64,000 bases of DNA from Planctomycetota bacterium. Its GTDB lineage: Bacteria; Planctomycetota; Phycisphaerae; UBA1845; UTPLA1. Location of the stretch: positions 31,458 to 95,457 of the forward strand of contig QEVG01000012.1 of the NCBI GenBank assembly GCA_003576905.1, in the 5' to 3' direction. The position numbers and the translations under genes are program-made. This document shows, piece by piece, positions 62,732-64,000 of the stretch; position 1 is the stretch's first letter, and the number at the start of each line of letters is the position of its first letter. Below the pieces are notes generated by a model. The model did no database searches and was not told where the DNA came from. It saw only the letters and a program-made list of their open reading frames with translations.

Positions 62732-64000
62732 ATGTACGTAACTACCTGTCCTCGCGATGTTTTTACATCCCCTGTGTCGTCTCGTCGCAGCCGCTTTCCT
62801 ATCAAGTACCCAGCCGGGATTGCATTCCGTCGCGCGGCGGTGTGTACAGGGCGTCGCGTCGCAATTTTCTTCGTGGCGCTGGCAGCGCTGCTTGCGCCAA
62901 CCGGTCGCATACTGGCGCAGCCGCAGTCCGGGCACGGGCTGCCGCAGCGGTGGGTGGCGGGGATGGCGGTGAGCCCGTACCAGACGGTGCACCTGCGCAC
63001 CGGTCGGGTCATCACGACGCTCCCGGTCGTCGGGTGGGGCGGACGCGGGCCGGGGGTGTCGTTTTCGCTTTATCACAACATGACATCGCCGCAGGGCGTT
63101 CTTCCGCTGGAGGCGTCGGGCGGCGGTTCGTCGGGCCTGATGGGGGACGCGAACGGGGACGGGGAAGTCGATCTGGCGGATGTCGACCCGTTCGTGGACA
63201 TCGTGCTGTCGGAGTCGGCGACGGCGGAGGAAGTCGCCAAGGCGGACTTTTCCGGGAATCAACAGGCCGATCTTGACGACCTGGACGGGTTCACGAGTTC
63301 GCTGCTGCTGTCGGGATCGCCGATGTGGACGCACAGCTACTGGATGCACCTGAGTTATGGCCCCGGGCTTGTGTATGTCCATCGCGACGACGGGCGCGTG
63401 GACACGTTCAAGTGGTATCAGGCGGAGAATCGATACCACGCCCCGGCCGGCATCTACGAAAGGCTTGAGTCGGAGTTGATCAACGGCCAGGGCGGCTACA
63501 CCCTGACAACGAAAGACCAGTGGCGGTATCGTTTCGAGGGGACGGGCGTTGCCGATGGCCAGAACACGACACGACTCGCATGGATCGCCGACGCCACCAC
63601 GGCGGTCGACGGCGAGGGCCTTCCGAAGAATCGGCTGACATTTGAGTACTTCGACGGCGAGGAGCATAGCGAGGAGCCGTACTATCGAAAGCTCCACAAG
63701 GTCATCGACGCCGCGGGGCGTGAGCTTGTACTCACGTACAACGCCCAGGGCGAGATTGCGACGATTACGGACCCGATCGGCCGCGTGTGGTGGCTCTTGT
63801 ACGAGAACTTTTCGGGGTACTGCGGCAATGATCCTATGTGCCCGGAGGGAGACGGGCCTTTTGTCGGCTTCCAGGGTCCGGACATGGACCCGGAGGCGCC
63901 TGCGCACCCGCCGATCCTCTGGGGCTACACGCTGGACTACGAGATTGCGGGCATTACGGACAAGAACGGCGAGGCGTACGCGTTCGAATACTTCGAGGGG
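62732..64000 (+). CDS. Exported RHS/YD-repeat-like protein with dockerin-like module, C-terminus beyond window
   Basis: 423 codons are visible and the frame runs off the window end. A long basic n-region (about 42 residues) precedes a hydrophobic segment (VAIFFVALAALLAPTG) and a probable cleavage near ILA-Q, so the protein is exported. Residues about 137-190 form a dockerin-type pair of calcium-binding loops (GDANGDGEVDLADVDPFV and DFSGNQQADLDDLDGF). The rest resembles the N-terminal part of RHS/YD-repeat proteins (LHKVIDAAGRELVLTYNAQG, ITDPIGRVWWLLYEN, ITDKNGEAYAFEYFEG), usually large cell-surface or toxin-delivery shells. GAGGG precedes the ATG at 62732. Confidence 0.85.
   Translation, partial: MYVTTCPRDVFTSPVSSRRSRFPIKYPAGIAFRRAAVCTGRRVAIFFVALAALLAPTGRILAQPQSGHGLPQRWVAGMAVSPYQTVHLRTGRVITTLPVVGWGGRGPGVSFSLYHNMTSPQGVLPLEASGGGSSGLMGDANGDGEVDLADVDPFVDIVLSESATAEEVAKADFSGNQQADLDDLDGFTSSLLLSGSPMWTHSYWMHLSYGPGLVYVHRDDGRVDTFKWYQAENRYHAPAGIYERLESELINGQGGYTLTTKDQWRYRFEGTGVADGQNTTRLAWIADATTAVDGEGLPKNRLTFEYFDGEEHSEEPYYRKLHKVIDAAGRELVLTYNAQGEIATITDPIGRVWWLLYENFSGYCGNDPMCPEGDGPFVGFQGPDMDPEAPAHPPILWGYTLDYEIAGITDKNGEAYAFEYFEG

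Overview
This is a high-GC bacterial chromosome segment with dense coding on both strands. Several features point to a planctomycete, possibly of the Phycisphaerae or a related class: a DUF6600-type exported protein, an exported RHS-like protein carrying a dockerin-like calcium-binding module, very large exported proteins of unknown function, Thr/Ser-Gln-Pro-rich stretches in many exported proteins, and few strong Shine-Dalgarno sites. The placement is inference from gene content; there is no rRNA in the window. I see no tRNA, rRNA, CRISPR array, insertion sequence or prophage.

Layout. 1-8 kb holds housekeeping and envelope genes: an RluD-type pseudouridine synthase (cut by the window start), a small membrane protein, a DedA protein, the Mg2+ channel MgtE, and a leftward cluster of a methyltransferase, a HEAT-repeat protein and a small membrane protein. 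7.8-13.9 kb runs rightward: dihydroorotate dehydrogenase, a probable lipoprotein, a HAD phosphatase-like protein, GpsA, a Gfo/Idh/MocA oxidoreductase and an MFS transporter. ClpB follows at 14.0-16.7 kb, then a leftward DUF6600 gene.

18.4-39.9 kb is the centre of the window. It is one rightward operon encoding a type II secretion / type IV pilus-like machine: three pseudopilin-like proteins (I-, J- and K-like, joined by ATGA overlaps), a PilM-PilN/GspL-like fusion, a PilO-like protein with a possible PilP/GspC-like C-terminus, a 4469-residue secretin and a lipoprotein. The secretin has a normal C-terminal pore domain, but it is preceded by about 40 tandem secretin N-domain-like repeats, where ordinary secretins have three or four N domains. 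Two of the repeats are split by long inserts that each carry a signal-peptide-like hydrophobic segment. A VKOR-DsbA fusion for disulfide formation lies directly downstream. No ATPase (GspE), inner-membrane platform (GspF) or major pseudopilin gene is in the window.

41-53 kb holds an AlkP-superfamily phosphodiesterase, an exported alpha/beta hydrolase, endonuclease V, a 1219-residue exported protein of unknown function, a LysM-L,D-transpeptidase, and a protein joining an SbcD/Mre11-like phosphoesterase to a UvrC/Cho-like GIY-YIG nuclease, an unusual repair-type fusion. 53-64 kb holds 5-formyltetrahydrofolate cyclo-ligase, a WecA/MraY-type transferase with an O-antigen ligase-like protein, diaminopimelate decarboxylase, a small exported protein, a prolyl oligopeptidase, a CBS-pair protein, about 1 kb without a convincing gene that carries a cluster of ACCTGAA repeats, and an exported RHS-like protein that runs off the window end.

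The envelope theme is strong. LysA (meso-DAP metabolism) and the L,D-transpeptidase imply peptidoglycan, the WecA/ligase pair implies a surface glycan, and the giant secretin would span an outer membrane.
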